Positions 36,732-48,748 of a DNA stretch of 64,000 nt are shown here, piece after piece. The notes below the pieces were generated by a model. That model saw nothing but the letters and a program-made list of their open reading frames with translations, was not told the origin of the DNA and did no database searches. Each line of letters begins with the position of its first letter. The first letter of the stretch is position 1. Source of the stretch: Euphorbia lathyris (taxonomy: Eukaryota; Streptophyta; Magnoliopsida; Malpighiales; Euphorbiaceae); assembly GCF_963576675.1 (NCBI RefSeq), contig NC_088911.1, forward strand, positions 84,411,256 through 84,475,255, written 5' to 3'. The position numbers and the translations under genes were made by a program.

Positions 36732-38024
36732 TTACTTGTTTGGTGTCTTGATGTAGGCCAAATGCGTAGAATTGGCAACTTTAGTCAAGGTCTTGAGATC
36801 ATAAGAAATCAAGCACCTGGAAGATTGGGTATGATAGAAATAACCCAAACACTTGCAATCCTTTGTGCATTTGGTGCTACAAGCTTCCTGCTTTACAGGT
36901 CCATTTCCACTAGTATACTTTATCATAAAATGATCAACACCTTCAAGTTTATAATAACTAAAATCACTCACCCCACAAGATGTTAGCTTTGGTGGCTGGC
37001 AATCCTTACTCCAACCCAACAATCCTTTAGGCGAAGGACAAGCAACACATTGATCATTTTCACATAGACCAAAGTTTCCACATCTTTCAGGGAGCTGACA
37101 TTCAGTTTCCCATGAATTTCTATCAAGCAAAGTATAAGTGACCTGCCAAGCACTCCAATCTGCATTATCTTCATAAGTATGAAATCTAATGTTCCCATCC
37201 ATTTCTAATCTAAAATATGTCAATGTGGAATTATACTTAGGTCTTCTAAAAGTAACAGTTCCCCCAAAATTCTCTGCTCCCTGGTATTCCATTGACAATT
37301 CAGGCCCAAAAGTAACATGCTTTAAAGGACCCTTGGTTACACTGACCAAGTCATTAAATGCAAAGTAAAGCAAAGGTTTAGTAGCATATGGACTTTTATA
37401 ATACAAAGATAAAGTCTTATCCTCCATCACTAAACTATATGCACCATCAACATTTAGCTTCTCAGAAGCCCTGCTCACAAGCTTATTTACAGCATCAATT
37501 TTAAGAGACTGACCAACTAAAAGAGTATCAGTTGGAGAATCAAAACTTTGCCAAACAAATTGACCCTTAGAATCATGAAGAACCATGTTACCATTTGAGA
37601 GTAAATTGAAACCAACTACACCTTTGTTAGCAGTGTTAGTTTGCCAAGCAATAGTGCCGTCGGCGTCAGCCAAGACGAGGTTTCCGTCGGTGGAAAAGGT
37701 GAGTGTGGCATTTTCTCGAACAGGTTTGCCGCGATTGGCTTCCCAAACCCAACGCATGAGAGATTCGGATCTGACAGTGCCCATACGAATAGCAAGAGTG
37801 AATGCGTTAGGGGTAGTGTTGTAGAAGCAGAGCTGGAATGGCTGAGCGAATGGGGATAAGGCTCGATAATTAGCGTCGTACTCGACAATGTAGTCTCCGA
37901 AATCTCCTTCGTTTACATATTTGAAAGTTGCAGATGGGGGAACTGAAGCTTGAACAATGTAGGAAATGGAAATGGTGGATAAAATTAAGTAGAGGGAAAG
38001 TAGAGAAGAAGATGGTTTTTCCAT
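36732..38024 (-). CDS. EP1-like secreted bulb-lectin glycoprotein
   Basis: A 430-residue single-exon protein of the epidermis-specific secreted glycoprotein EP1 family, extracellular relatives of S-locus glycoproteins that lack the kinase. An N-terminal signal peptide (about residues 1-27, LLSLYLILSTISISYIV core) is followed by the family block TFKYVNEGDFGDYIVEYDAN and CFYNTTPNAFTLAIRMG. The bulb-type lectin domain (about 85-200) includes TFSTDGNLVLADADGTIAWQ and GNMVLHDSKGQFVWQSFDSP. A Cys-rich linker (CQLPERCGNFGLCENDQCVA) and a C-terminal PAN/apple domain (about 345-425; CSTKCTKDCKCLGYFYH) follow. Several N-glycosylation sequons are visible (for example NATL and NSTL). Length and domain order are normal and there are no frame breaks. 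A TATA box lies ~45 bp upstream of the ATG. EP1 genes are often tandem, and two broken 5' copies lie at 29998-30108 and 32580-32690. Its precise role (wall association, water relations) is only inferred from the family. Confidence 0.95.
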   Translation of the reverse strand: MEKPSSSLLSLYLILSTISISYIVQASVPPSATFKYVNEGDFGDYIVEYDANYRALSPFAQPFQLCFYNTTPNAFTLAIRMGTVRSESLMRWVWEANRGKPVRENATLTFSTDGNLVLADADGTIAWQTNTANKGVVGFNLLSNGNMVLHDSKGQFVWQSFDSPTDTLLVGQSLKIDAVNKLVSRASEKLNVDGAYSLVMEDKTLSLYYKSPYATKPLLYFAFNDLVSVTKGPLKHVTFGPELSMEYQGAENFGGTVTFRRPKYNSTLTYFRLEMDGNIRFHTYEDNADWSAWQVTYTLLDRNSWETECQLPERCGNFGLCENDQCVACPSPKGLLGWSKDCQPPKLTSCGVSDFSYYKLEGVDHFMIKYTSGNGPVKQEACSTKCTKDCKCLGYFYHTQSSRCLISYDLKTLTKVANSTHLAYIKTPNK

Positions 38025-38066
38025 TTTTGTTATTGGAGTGATGTTAAACCTCTGGTCTCATATCTC

Positions 38067-38074
38067 CTTTTATA
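38067..38074 (-). promoter_or_regulatory. TATA box of the EP1-like gene
   Basis: TATAAAAG on the minus strand, 43-50 bp upstream of the ATG. The same element and spacing are kept in the truncated copy (30158-30165 for ATG 30108), which supports function. Confidence 0.6.
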
Positions 38075-38416
38075 GTCATTTTTGTCGGAAAAGGGATCTG
38101 ATTAATTTGAGCAAAGGAGTTTTTTAATATAGAAAATTGACCATAAAGATTGTATTTTCTAATTTGTTTATTGTTTGATTCTTTGTTTAGAATTTAGATT
38201 ACTTGTACATGTGGGTAGTTAAAGATTTAAATATACAAAATAACATAAAGAAAAGAAGAGAAGAATAAAGAAATGGATATTCGCTTTCAAAAGAAATAAA
38301 TAAATGGATAAGATGAGCTGTGAGTCTTCTTCTTATTATTACTATATTATATTTTTTTTTAAACCATTATTATTATTATTATTAGGAGAAAAAGGTGGGA
38401 TGCACTATTATTAATC

Positions 38417-38700
38417 ATGAAGAGCATCTAGAAATAATATAAAAATTACTTTTAGTAATTTAAAGCGATTAATATATATTTTCTTCAATAATATTCTTTT
38501 TATGAACTTTTTATTTATTATTTTTTTTATTTATTAATAATGAGTTTTATTAATGAATAAAATAAATAGCACTAAAAAACCTTTCATAATAGAAAAAACA
38601 GAAATTTTTTTAATAATTTGATAAGCCACTAAAATACTATTATTCTCCTCTTAAATTTTAACGTATGAACATAATTAAAAAACCGTTTGAATGGTTGTAA
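38417..38700. mobile_element. Degraded MITE of the gagcatctccaat family
   Basis: Blocks gaagagcatct, aaaattacttttagtaattt and ctcctcttaaattttaacgt occur in the same order as in the element at 8010-8366. The ends are eroded and no target duplication is seen. Confidence 0.4.
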
Positions 38701-40440
38701 AAAATTTATTGTATCTCATGTTCCAACTCTAAACATAATACAAGATATGATTGTTGATAAAAATATGTTCTAGAAACAATGGCTGCGCAGCCGAATGGCT
38801 TTATTTTAAAGTTGGTATGTTTTAGGGGAGCTTTCAACTTTAAATGATCCATGGAATTTGACCATTATTAGGATAACTCCAACCCCATAATGTATATGGA
38901 ATGGAAATGTCATAATCATTTGTAATATTTCAAATATAAATCTAAAATGGCTTCATAGATTGCTTAGTTGTTCAAAATTAAAAATTCATTTCGTTTTTTT
39001 CTAATTAGATTCTCTCGATATTTTTTTATGTCTTATACATTTTTTAGACGTCTATATAATATCTGAAGCGTTTGAAAAGTTCCTAGATTATTTGGACAAC
39101 GCTTAGATGGTGATCTGAATAGCTCCCACTTATTGGGAGTCCTAATTCCGCCACTGGTTAGATTTGACCACATAAATTAGTTACTAACCATTACAATGAA
39201 TCTTAATAGTTTTTCTTCCGATTGAATTTTTTAAGTTTCTTTTCTTAATTATTTAATGTTTTTTCTTTAAATTCGATCACGTTTTTTTATAATTTATCTG
39301 ATTTATTAGTTTAATGTTTGTTAGGTACTTTTTAAGTGAATCATTTTCCAATTAAAATTTTATACGTACATTAAGATTCGAACTTAATATGCAAATTAAA
39401 CGACTTCAACTAGTTAACCATTCCAATCATATTCAATATTGATAAGAAGCTCCTTCAAAGTTGTATTCAATTACAGTATATGATTCTTTATTTATTATAA
39501 GTCACCGGATAAGTTAAGTTATATTGAATTATTAGTTGTTTGTTTATTAGAGTGAGAAATTTAATTAGATTTTAAAAATAGATCAAGACAAACAAAAAAG
39601 GAAATGGCATAATATTAGCTGTGAGTCGGAGTCAGCAGCATTAATTAAATAATTATTAAAGAAAAGCAAGTTGGTGTACAAAGATTTTATATGGTACAGA
39701 AGCGTTCCATTACATATTAATAATGTCCCTCCATCTATGAGATTAATGGAGGAAATTCCAAGTTTAGAAAACATGAATGGTGAGAGATGGACGATATTGT
39801 ATGTCCGAATACAGAAAATAAAACACATTCGTTCAAGTACGGCTGCGCCGCGGAAACTTGACAGGCAGGCAGGCTCTTTTTTGGTCCATTTTGCCGTACC
39901 TTTCAAACTTCAAATAAATAATACACATATTTTGACAATTTTTAAAAGAATCAGAGCATCTCTAATACCATAAACATCTGATATACACCTTACACAGATT
40001 ATTATAATCTCAACTTATCCAAAAAGTTTTAGTTCCCTATATTTTTCTCAATTTAAATAAAATGTTCAATTAAATCTTTAAATTTACATTAAAATATAAT
40101 TAATTTATCAATTGATTGTAAATTAAATGTGGAATATTCCACGCATTTTATACAAGTTGTTACATAATTCAAAAATAGATTAAAAAGAAAGTTACTACTT
40201 GCTCAACTATAAAGATTGTCTTCTCTAATATTAGAACCGTATACTCCGATCTTGGTCATTTTTCTTTTTTTAAGACGCGTGTAATACATATTCTGCATTT
40301 AACTTACTTTTTTTGCAACTAAGTGATCAATCAGGGAGCTAAATGAACATTTTATGTAAGTTCAGAAGGCTATCGGGACACTTTGAAAGGTCAAAGAATA
40401 ATCAAGTTTTTTGGACAAGTTCATAGGACAAATGATGTAT
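38701..40440. other. Intergenic, no gene recognised
   Basis: AT-rich. Contains a lone hAT-type end near 39146-39161. The overlapping opposite-strand frames at 39583-39973 show no domain and are not called. Confidence 0.5.
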
Positions 40441-40448
40441 TAAGAGAG

Positions 40449-41594
40449 TGTTTGTTTCAGTTTTTCGGATGAGTATTTAGCGTTTTACTCCAAACCGCAA
40501 GAAATGTAGCGTTTGGTTAGGTTTATATAACCGTAGAGTTTAATATTTTCTCTGGAAACTGCAGCATTCTAGAGCGTTTCACGAAAAGCTCCTATTTGGA
40601 GCTTTTCATAAACAGCTATTTGTAGTTATATGTTATTGACAAAATTATCCTTCTTATTTCCATAAAATATGTTTTTTTAACGTCATTTATATTTCTACAA
40701 CATAATAATTATAGGAAGAACAAGGTTTTGTTGCGTTCAATAAATTTTTTATTTTTTATATAGACTATTTTTATTAATTTGTGTAACATATTTTTTATTT
40801 TATAATAGGATAAGGTGCAAAAATATCCCTGACATTTATAGCTAGGAGCAATTTTACTCATAACATCTAAAATGATACAATTATACCCCCTAATATTGGC
40901 AGTCAAAAGCAATTTTATCCCAACCATTGATAAATTTGGTCAATTTGAGAAATAATTTATCAAACTGACTTTTTGGTCATGAATATTGTCGTCTACACTT
41001 CACATGTGCACCACGGATCACAAATATATGGTTAGACATGATTTTTTTTAAAAGAAAATAAAAATATATATATATATTATCTTCTGTACGAGTTGGACAA
41101 AAAAATTTCAAATATTTCGTCAAATTTGTAAATATTAATTTTCAATTTTAGTATTAAATCACAAAAAAAATATAAAATCGTTTTTTTTTAGAACTATTGA
41201 TATGTGCAATTGGTGTAAAATAAAAAATAACATATCTATATTTTCTAATAATATCTGAAATCGACCTAACTTGTCAATGTTAGAGGTAAAATTGCTTTTA
41301 GCTGCCAGCATTATAGGTAAAATGTACCATTTTAAACGTTAAGAGTAAAATTATTCATAGTTGTAAATGTTATGAGCATTTTTTCACATTTTCCCTTTTA
41401 TAATTTCATCGTTTATTAATTTAAAACATGTCCATTTTAGACATTTTAAATCCGAACAAGAACAGTTTAATATAATTTTACCAAACACTAGTAATTAAAC
41501 AACTAATAACAAACAGCTAACAGCAACTGCTAACAGCTTACTGCAACTGCAAACAGCTAACAGCAACCGCAACAGCTGAACCAAATAGGCCCTA
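40449..41594. mobile_element. hAT-like MITE, copy B (composite)
   Basis: Starts gtgtttgtttcagtttttcg and ends agctgaaccaaataggccct. Aligns along its whole length with 24550-25692, including the nested Mutator-type MITE at the same internal site. Non-coding. Confidence 0.65.
40807..41395. mobile_element. Mutator-type MITE, copy 3
   Basis: 589 bp starting aggataaggtgcaaaaatat, flanked by ttttataat at 40798-40806 and 41396-41404. Same family and same host site as copy 2. Confidence 0.85.
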
Positions 41595-42030
41595 AACCTC
41601 TTAATAAATTTCATTTTATTAAACTATTAACTTTAATGGTTAAACTTTATAACCACTCAATCATAAAAATCTATGAAGATATTAAACTCTATCATGTTAT
41701 TTTTAAAATTAAAATTATATTATAAAAATAGTTAAAAAGCTTAATAAACTACTTAATATCTATTGAGTTGATGATAAATGCTCAATATATTAAACTCACT
41801 CTAAAATTTAACTTTCCAAAATTACTCCTCCCATGTAATAGAGTTAAAGCCCAAAAATATATAAAAAAAATTAACTTTCCAAAATTACCCCTCCCATTTA
41901 ACAGAGGTAACACCCTTGCCTTGACTATGGTAATAGCGCAAACCATATAATTGCATTTGTAAAAAAAAAAAATACCACATGTACTTATCTGCAAATCGGC
42001 GAAACCACAAGTCATCTATGTGTAATTAGC

Positions 42031-42863
42031 CCTATAAACAATTGACTCTTAGTGATTTGATGAGTGACTAAAACATATCATTTTCAACAATACTCATCAT
42101 ATTCACTCTTTATTTATTATTGGAATAAGGTGCAAAAATGCATCTAACATTTACAACTAAGAGCAATTTTACCCATAATTCTAAAATGGTACAATTTTAT
42201 CCCTAACATTTAGCAGTCAATAGCATTTTTTCACTTAATATTGGCAAGTTGGATCAATTTTAGAAATTATTATAAAACGCAAATATTGTATTCCTTATTC
42301 TGCACCAATTACATATCTGTTGGTTCTAAAAAAAAGATTTCATTTTTTTGTGATTTAATAATAGAATTGGAGATTAATATTTATATATTTAGCGAAATAT
42401 TTGAATTTTTTTGTTCAAGTACAAATTTTTTTTAAATATTTTTCATGTCTAATCATATGTTGTTAATTATTGATAAAATGACGCAGATGTGAAGGGTTGA
42501 TGACAAGATTCATGATCGAGAAGACAATTTGATGAATTATTTCTCAAATTGACCCAACTTATCAATGTTAAGGGTAACATTGCTCTTGGTTGCCAATATT
42601 AGGGGTAAAATTATACAATTTTAGACGATATGAGTTAAATTGCTTCTAGCTACAAACGTTAGGGGTATTTTTGTACATCATCTCTTTATTATTTTATCAT
42701 TGAAATTATTAAGTATTGTTATATTTACAAATAATGAGAAGAGAGAGACTAATCAATAAAAAATTATTAATAAAAAATAAAATAAGAAATCGCTAGAAGC
42801 TCTTTGATAATAAAGAGGATTAAGAGACTCTTAGTAATTTGAAAATCACTAAGAGCATCTCCA
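42031..42863. mobile_element. gagcatctccaat MITE split by another MITE
   Basis: 42031-42112 (acaattgactcttagtgatt, gagtgactaaaacatatc) and 42694-42863 (gagagagactaatcaataaa, ending gagcatctccaat) are the two halves of an element of the 8010-8366 family. The intervening 42122-42684 is a Mutator-type MITE with its own 9-bp duplication. Confidence 0.65.
42122..42684. mobile_element. Mutator-type MITE, copy 4
   Basis: 563 bp flanked by a perfect 9-bp tttattatt (42113-42121 and 42685-42693). Same family as copy 1, with the interior in inverted orientation relative to copies 2 and 3. Nested in another MITE. Confidence 0.85.
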
Positions 42864-43373
42864 ATAGATATATTGTTATAAAGATTATCCAAAATTAACA
42901 CATCGTACTAAAATGTAATATTTATTTTTTAACTCATCCATATCACTTTTAACAACTTTTGTTAAAAAAAATACTCCAATGGTAAACAACTTTAAAAGTT
43001 GTCACAATGGCCCACAAACCATTACTTTATATATAATTTATTTTCATCACAAATGATGTCATAAAAATGGATCAATTGTTGACAATTAAATCATTTTTTT
43101 ATATTAAAAAAAAGTTAAACATTCTTTTTCTCGCCAAAAAGTGGCAAACTTACTTGAAAAATTCAAGCACTCGTCATTACTTCAATAGATAATACTTTTC
43201 AAAAGTTGTCGAAACCAATACTATCTCACTAAGTACTCTTTCAAGCATCCTTTTTGGAGATGTTTTAAGAGGTCGTTGGAATTGATTTTATTTCCTCAAA
43301 CTTTACCTTAAAAGAGAACAACTAAATGCTATTGAAAATGCTCTAAAATGTCATAAAATATACTGTATACATT
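42864..43373. other. Possible further MITE, no gene
   Basis: A gagcatctccaatagata end near 42853 and a ctttttggagatgtttta end near 43265 may bound a third type of short inverted-repeat element. Too diverged to be sure. No ORF. Confidence 0.3.
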
Positions 43374-43960
43374 TTTTTTTTTGAGAAATGCTTATAATTT
43401 CATTAGATAAAACATGAACAAATACAATAAGCAAAATGTAAGGGGTAAAACCTCACATGATTACAGTCTAAAGTAAATACAATATCCACGAAGGGATGAA
43501 AATGACTACAAAAAGCAAAAAGAGCCCACAAAAGGCATAAAAAACACAAAACAACAATATATTTCTCGTTAATCCAAATTTGTAGAAAGACATCTGCAAT
43601 CCAAATTTCATCCTTTAGACCATTCTGAACATTCGGATCTGAATCTTTTTTTTTTGTTGCAACCACGTAGATTTATTGATCTACGGACAAGATAAACTAT
43701 TTCCGCTCTTGCTAAATCCGAAAAAAACATAAACGACAGAATAATAGAGAGCTACAATCAGATGGATAAAGAGTTCCGATGAAATATATGAACACAGATT
43801 AAAAAAACAATAAAAAATATAGAAACCTAACCCGGTATGAGGAGGAAGAAGAAAGATCATTCGTCCTCCTCAAAGTAGATCAACAAAATAGGAAGATTGA
43901 CCGAACAATGGAAGAGAATGGAAGAAGAAAAGGATTAGAAGTTTTTTTTTTTTGGTTCTC
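43374..43960 (-). mobile_element. A-tailed retroposon-like repeat, copy 1
   Basis: On the minus strand it ends in a ~12-nt poly-A at 43374-43385, preceded by caattgc-less but gene-like sequence. It shares ordered blocks with the plus-strand copy at 49495-50046: cggatttagcaa-agcggaa, tccgtagat-, gtggttgca, tttggatt-, ttttgtagtc and ctaatg-aat-ataagcat. It is non-coding or 3'-LINE-like. No target duplication was identified. Confidence 0.45.
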
Positions 43961-44344
43961 TACGTAATATTTTATTAATTAAACTTTTTTCCTTGTTTAA
44001 GTTTTGGTATTTCATTTTGACACCAATTCGTATAATTTTTATTCTCATTCTCTTTTGTGTTAGGTTTTCTAATGTTTTCTGTTATCCTATTTCATTTATT
44101 GTTCAAAAAATGCATTTTTATTTTTAAAATGTTAAAGCTTAGTTTTGATATTTGTTATTGTGTAATATCCCTTTTAATACTTTATACTTTGTCCTTGTTC
44201 TGGGACATTTTACTAAGACGAACTTCTTACTGTTCCGGGAAACTCTCTCATCTTACAACTGCCACTCCATCCATTTTCATTCTTCCTTCTTTTTTTTTCT
44301 TTATCGTTCTTTCTTTCTTTCAAACGGAACAACTAAAAAGATTT
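43961..44344. other. Left flank of the MULE
   Basis: No gene seen. The last 21 bp (ggaacaactaaaaagattta) recur inside the left terminal repeat at 44441-44461, so the left boundary region has been locally duplicated. Confidence 0.4.
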
Positions 44345-44607
44345 AGGAGAGGATCTGTTCCTAAAATCTCAGCCCTTCATTCATATTAAGGGCTGAGATT
44401 TTTTTTTTTTTTAATATAGTTTTAAGTGTTCACGTAATTCAGGAACAACTAAAAAGATTTAGCAGTTATTTTTTTTTTACCAAAGTTCCTCATTTATCAT
44501 TCTTCCCAATAATTAATTATTTTACTTTCTGTTATTTTAAAAGTTAAAAAGACTAAATAATTAAATAAAAGAAGTCTTACTTAATTAGGTTTCTTTTGAT
44601 AATTGAA
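44345..44607. repeat. MULE left terminal inverted repeat
   Basis: 263 bp, inversely matching 49187-49453 with few differences. Contains a short internal palindrome built on ctcagccctt/aagggctgag. Confidence 0.92.
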
Positions 44608-44609
44608 AT

Positions 44610-45156
44610 GGGATAAAGTGCAAAAATACTCTTAATGTTTATAGACATGATGAATTTTACATTTGACGTCTAAAATTGTGTAATTTTACCTCCTACCGTT
44701 GGCAAGTTAGTCAATTTATATATTATTATAAAATAAGGATATTTTTTTCATTGTTTTGCACCAATTGCACTTAAGTTGATTCTAAAAAAATTATTTTTTT
44801 ATTGAATAATAGAATCGAAGATTAATATTTTTAAATTCGGTGAAATATTTTAAAAAAAATTCCAACTCATACAAAATATAGTATATTTTAAAAAAATTAA
44901 AAAAAATTCACGTTTAATCATGTTTATGACATGTTACTAATGAGTGATAAAATGACGCACATGTGAAGTGTAGATGACAATATTCTAACTGAGAAGACAA
45001 TTTGAGAAATAATTCATCCAATTGACCCAATTTGTCAACGTTAGGGTTAAAATTGCTCTGGCTGCCAATGTTAAGGGTACAATTACACCAATTTAGACGT
45101 TAGGAGTAAAATTGCTCCTAAATATAAATGTTAAAGGTATTTTTGTACTTTATTCC
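44610..45156. mobile_element. Mutator-type MITE, copy 5
   Basis: Starts gggataaagtgcaaaaatac and ends gtatttttgtactttattcc. Family assignment is clear, but the flanks (aattgaaat and ttattcaat) are not a direct duplication. It sits immediately inside the MULE left terminal repeat. Confidence 0.75.
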
Positions 45157-45937
45157 TTATTCAATTGATATTAGTTTCCATTATCTAGCAATTTTTAATA
45201 CCTTTGTTTTTGGTCCTATGCTTCATTATATGATTTAATTTTGCTAGAGTTGATATCCACTTAGAAAACTTATTCAGTGAATATAAATTTGAAGAGATGA
45301 AAAGAAAAGAGAACCAACAGACAACAAAAAGACAAGGTGAAACTAAATTTACATATAAAAAATGTTAGAAAAACATAAAAACATAAAAAGTACAAGAACA
45401 CCAAAACATAAAAAGTATAAGAACACCAACATTGATCATTTTTCCTATTCATTTTTCTAGTGTAGCACAAAAACTAAATTCATTGAAAAAAAAATTTGTA
45501 CTAGAGTTTTGCACCGCTCATTGCATATGATTTGAATTTGATCATTGTCTTCCATTATCCATTGCCTACAAAAAAAAAATCACATCAGACTTTTAAAATT
45601 CTTACAAGTAATTAGTTAACATATGATACATCAAAAAAAAGAGAGAAATTATTACCATTAAAAGTTCACTATAGTTAGTAAAGCTGTGAAAAATATTTGA
45701 TGATTCTCCATTTTGTATTGACTCATCATTTATTCCCTGTAAGTAATTAGATAAAAACAATAACAAACTCAATATAAAAGCTTAATAAAACACATAATAA
45801 GTATCATGAATAATTTACATTACCTGATTATAATATACTTGATCATTTCTTTGAGAGAATGTTGAAAACTCATTTGTTCTCTGTATATCAAAATGTAAAC
45901 ATTATATAATAAATTACATCAACGGAGGATAAAAATA

Positions 45938-45962
45938 ATTTATATATATATATATATATATA
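45938..45962. repeat. (AT)n microsatellite in a transposase intron
   Basis: About 25 bp of TA repeats in the intron between exons 2 and 3 of the minus-strand gene. Confidence 0.9.
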
Positions 45963-48520
45963 TACACCTGATTGACATTGTCGTTTATCCAATTTGAAGA
46001 ATTTGTTTCAAAAACTTCCTGTACGTTTATAATGAAATTTTATGTAATTCAAGTAACATCAATTATTGAAAAAATAAATTGAATGAAAAAAAGAAGTAAT
46101 AACAAACCTTTGATAGACTACTTTCAGAGTTATTTATCCGAACACCATTAGATTTTTTCTTCTTTTGCTTTTCAACCCAACTCTTTAACCGTTTTCTCCC
46201 TTTTTGACCTGTTTTTTTCTTCAAGCCTTTTACCCTTTCAGACAAATTCTGTAACTCAGCACTTTTCTCATTATTTGGTAAAGAGGAACAAGTTGTTTGA
46301 TCATCTCCATCAAACATAGAATTATTCGCTTTCAATAATGTTGTCATCTTAGTTGTTAACTCGTCAATTGCTTTATCTAACATCAGGTATGATTCTTCAC
46401 TTTCAGATGCTCGAGATTCTAACTTAACTAGTTTGGAGCAAAGAAATCTATACCGTTTAGTACTATCCAACTTCATATCTCCATGAATCATTCTTCCATT
46501 TGCATCTTCTATACTTTCAATCTTTGCCTCTCTTGTCCACCTCTTTGCAATATATTGATCAGGAATCAATTTAATGTCCATCACATCTAAAACTTTTAAA
46601 GCATGACAACATAAAATACCATGTGTCTCAAACTTTTTGCAACTACAAGAAACTATTTTTTCTAAAATATTCCCTTGGACTTTATACTCTCCATCATGAC
46701 CAAATAATGCAACAACATACTCATTCAAATCTTGTCCTTCCTTTCTATCTTTTATATAAGCTGCTAAGGACCAATCATACTCATCATGAAATAATTCAAA
46801 TATTGTTAGGGTATAAACCTTACCTGCTTGTTGTAACAAATGAGATTTTTGCAGCCTCGTTTTTGGTAACTTCTATCTAGAGTCATACTCTGCCTTTAAC
46901 TCATTGTAGCGCTTGTCTTCAACAACTCGTTCAAAATGCTTGAAAAATTGAATTATATCTAAATCTGACTTTAGATAATCCTTCAAATCCCTATTCAGGC
47001 TTTCACTAAGTTGTGTACTTCTCACTCCCAAAGTGTACACATTTTTCATGTAGCATTTTGCCCATTTTTCTTTTACTTTATAGATACTTTTCAACCAAGT
47101 ATTTTCTTCAACTTGATAATGGGAAACCATATGATTCCATGATGTTTGGAATGTCTCCTCTTCCTCATACTCATATATGCATGCTTTAAAGTCTTTGAGA
47201 AGATGGGATCCATCCTTCAACAAAGTTCCCAAATTTTTTATAGCATTTTGCATTATGTGCCAAGTACACAATCCATGATGTGTATCTGACATCACTTTAA
47301 ATAATGCACTTGCCATTGCATGATCTTGATCAGTAAAAATACATTTTGGATTCTTCTCCTTATGTGCCTCCAAAAATATTCTAAATAACCATTCGAAAGA
47401 TTCACTAGTCTCATCATATAAAAGAGCAGCTCCAAAAATTACAATTTGCCTATGATGATTTAAGCCAACAAATACACCAAAAGGCCGAAACTCTTTATTC
47501 GTCCTATAAGTTGTATCAAAAGTTATCACATCACCAAAATAAGCATAATCAATAAGCATTTTAGCATTTGCCCAGAAAATATTGGTTATTTGTTCCTCAT
47601 TATCTAATTGCACTGCAGAATAAAAAGATGGATTATCAATTGATTGTTGTTGGAAATATCTCAATAACGTACCTGCTTCTCCATATATCAAGTCTCATTG
47701 TCGTTTACTTCGAAGATAATTTTTTTGATCCACCAAAGTATAACCAATATTTGCTCTCCCTCCACAATGTCTACTCATAAGCTCATATGTTGCTTTTGAC
47801 TGTATTCCTGATTCATAAGCCATCTCAATTTCAGCTGCTTGTACTTCTAAAATTTTTCTCTGAGATGACATCATATGAATAGTTTCAGAAAGATGAAGTG
47901 GGTGATTATGTTCTTGAACAAAATCGTGCAACCTATATTTTCCAATTTCATTTATGTAACTGATCCCAATACGTGCAAGACAATTGGTCCTAGTCTCAGC
48001 TCGAGATTGTTTTGTTAGATGATCTCGTTTGTCTTTTTTTCTACAACCCTCATTGTTGCATACAAATCTTGCTGATGATACCTTTCCATCTTTTTTATTA
48101 AGCCATTGCCTACGAACATCAAATCCAATCCGTGCACCATATTTCATCCAAAATTCCCATGCATCTTCAACAGTGTCAAACTCCATACCAATTTTTGGAA
48201 CCCAGTAATCTTCTAATTGTGAATGACTACACAGAATTAAATTAAATTATACTATGACATTACATAGCTAATTACTAAAAAGTATATATAACTTAATCAA
48301 ATAAGTAATTTTAATCACAAACAAAAATAAATTAAATATAGTACAGATACATTAAAACAAAATTATTTTATTAGTGGCTTTATTGAATAAAGTGGAATTG
48401 GACATTTAAAAAGTTAAATGTGGTAACAATTTCTTTCTCAAATTCATATTCTCAAAACAAGCGGGAATAAATATTAATGATTAACCAATTACAAAATGCT
48501 TGAAAAGTAAATAAATTAAT

Positions 48521-48748
48521 GGGATAATGTGTAAAATACCCCTAATGTTTATAACTATGAGCAATTTTATCCCTAACATTTAAAATTATACAATTTTATC
48601 CCTAACGTCTAAAATTATACAATTTTACCTCTAACATTAGCAGTCAAGGGCAATTTTACACCCTAATATTGGCAAGTTGGATCAATTTGAGAAATAATTC
48701 ATCAAATTGTTCTCGATAAACTTTAAGGGTATTTTTGCATCGTATTCC
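48521..48748. mobile_element. Mutator-type MITE, copy 6, internally deleted
   Basis: Only 228 bp: both ends are present (gggataatgtgtaaaatacc and tatttttgcatcgtattcc) but most of the interior is missing. A perfect 9-bp duplication taaattaat (48512-48520 and 48749-48757) shows a genuine insertion, in the first intron of the transposase gene. Confidence 0.88.

Noticed and set aside
43403..43666. 87-codon minus-strand frame
   Set aside because: Lies within the A-tailed repeat and is not conserved as a frame in the copy at 49495-50046.
44610..45156. A 9-bp target duplication around MITE copy 5
   Set aside because: The flanks aattgaaat and ttattcaat are not direct repeats; the resemblance is to an inverted one and may be chance.
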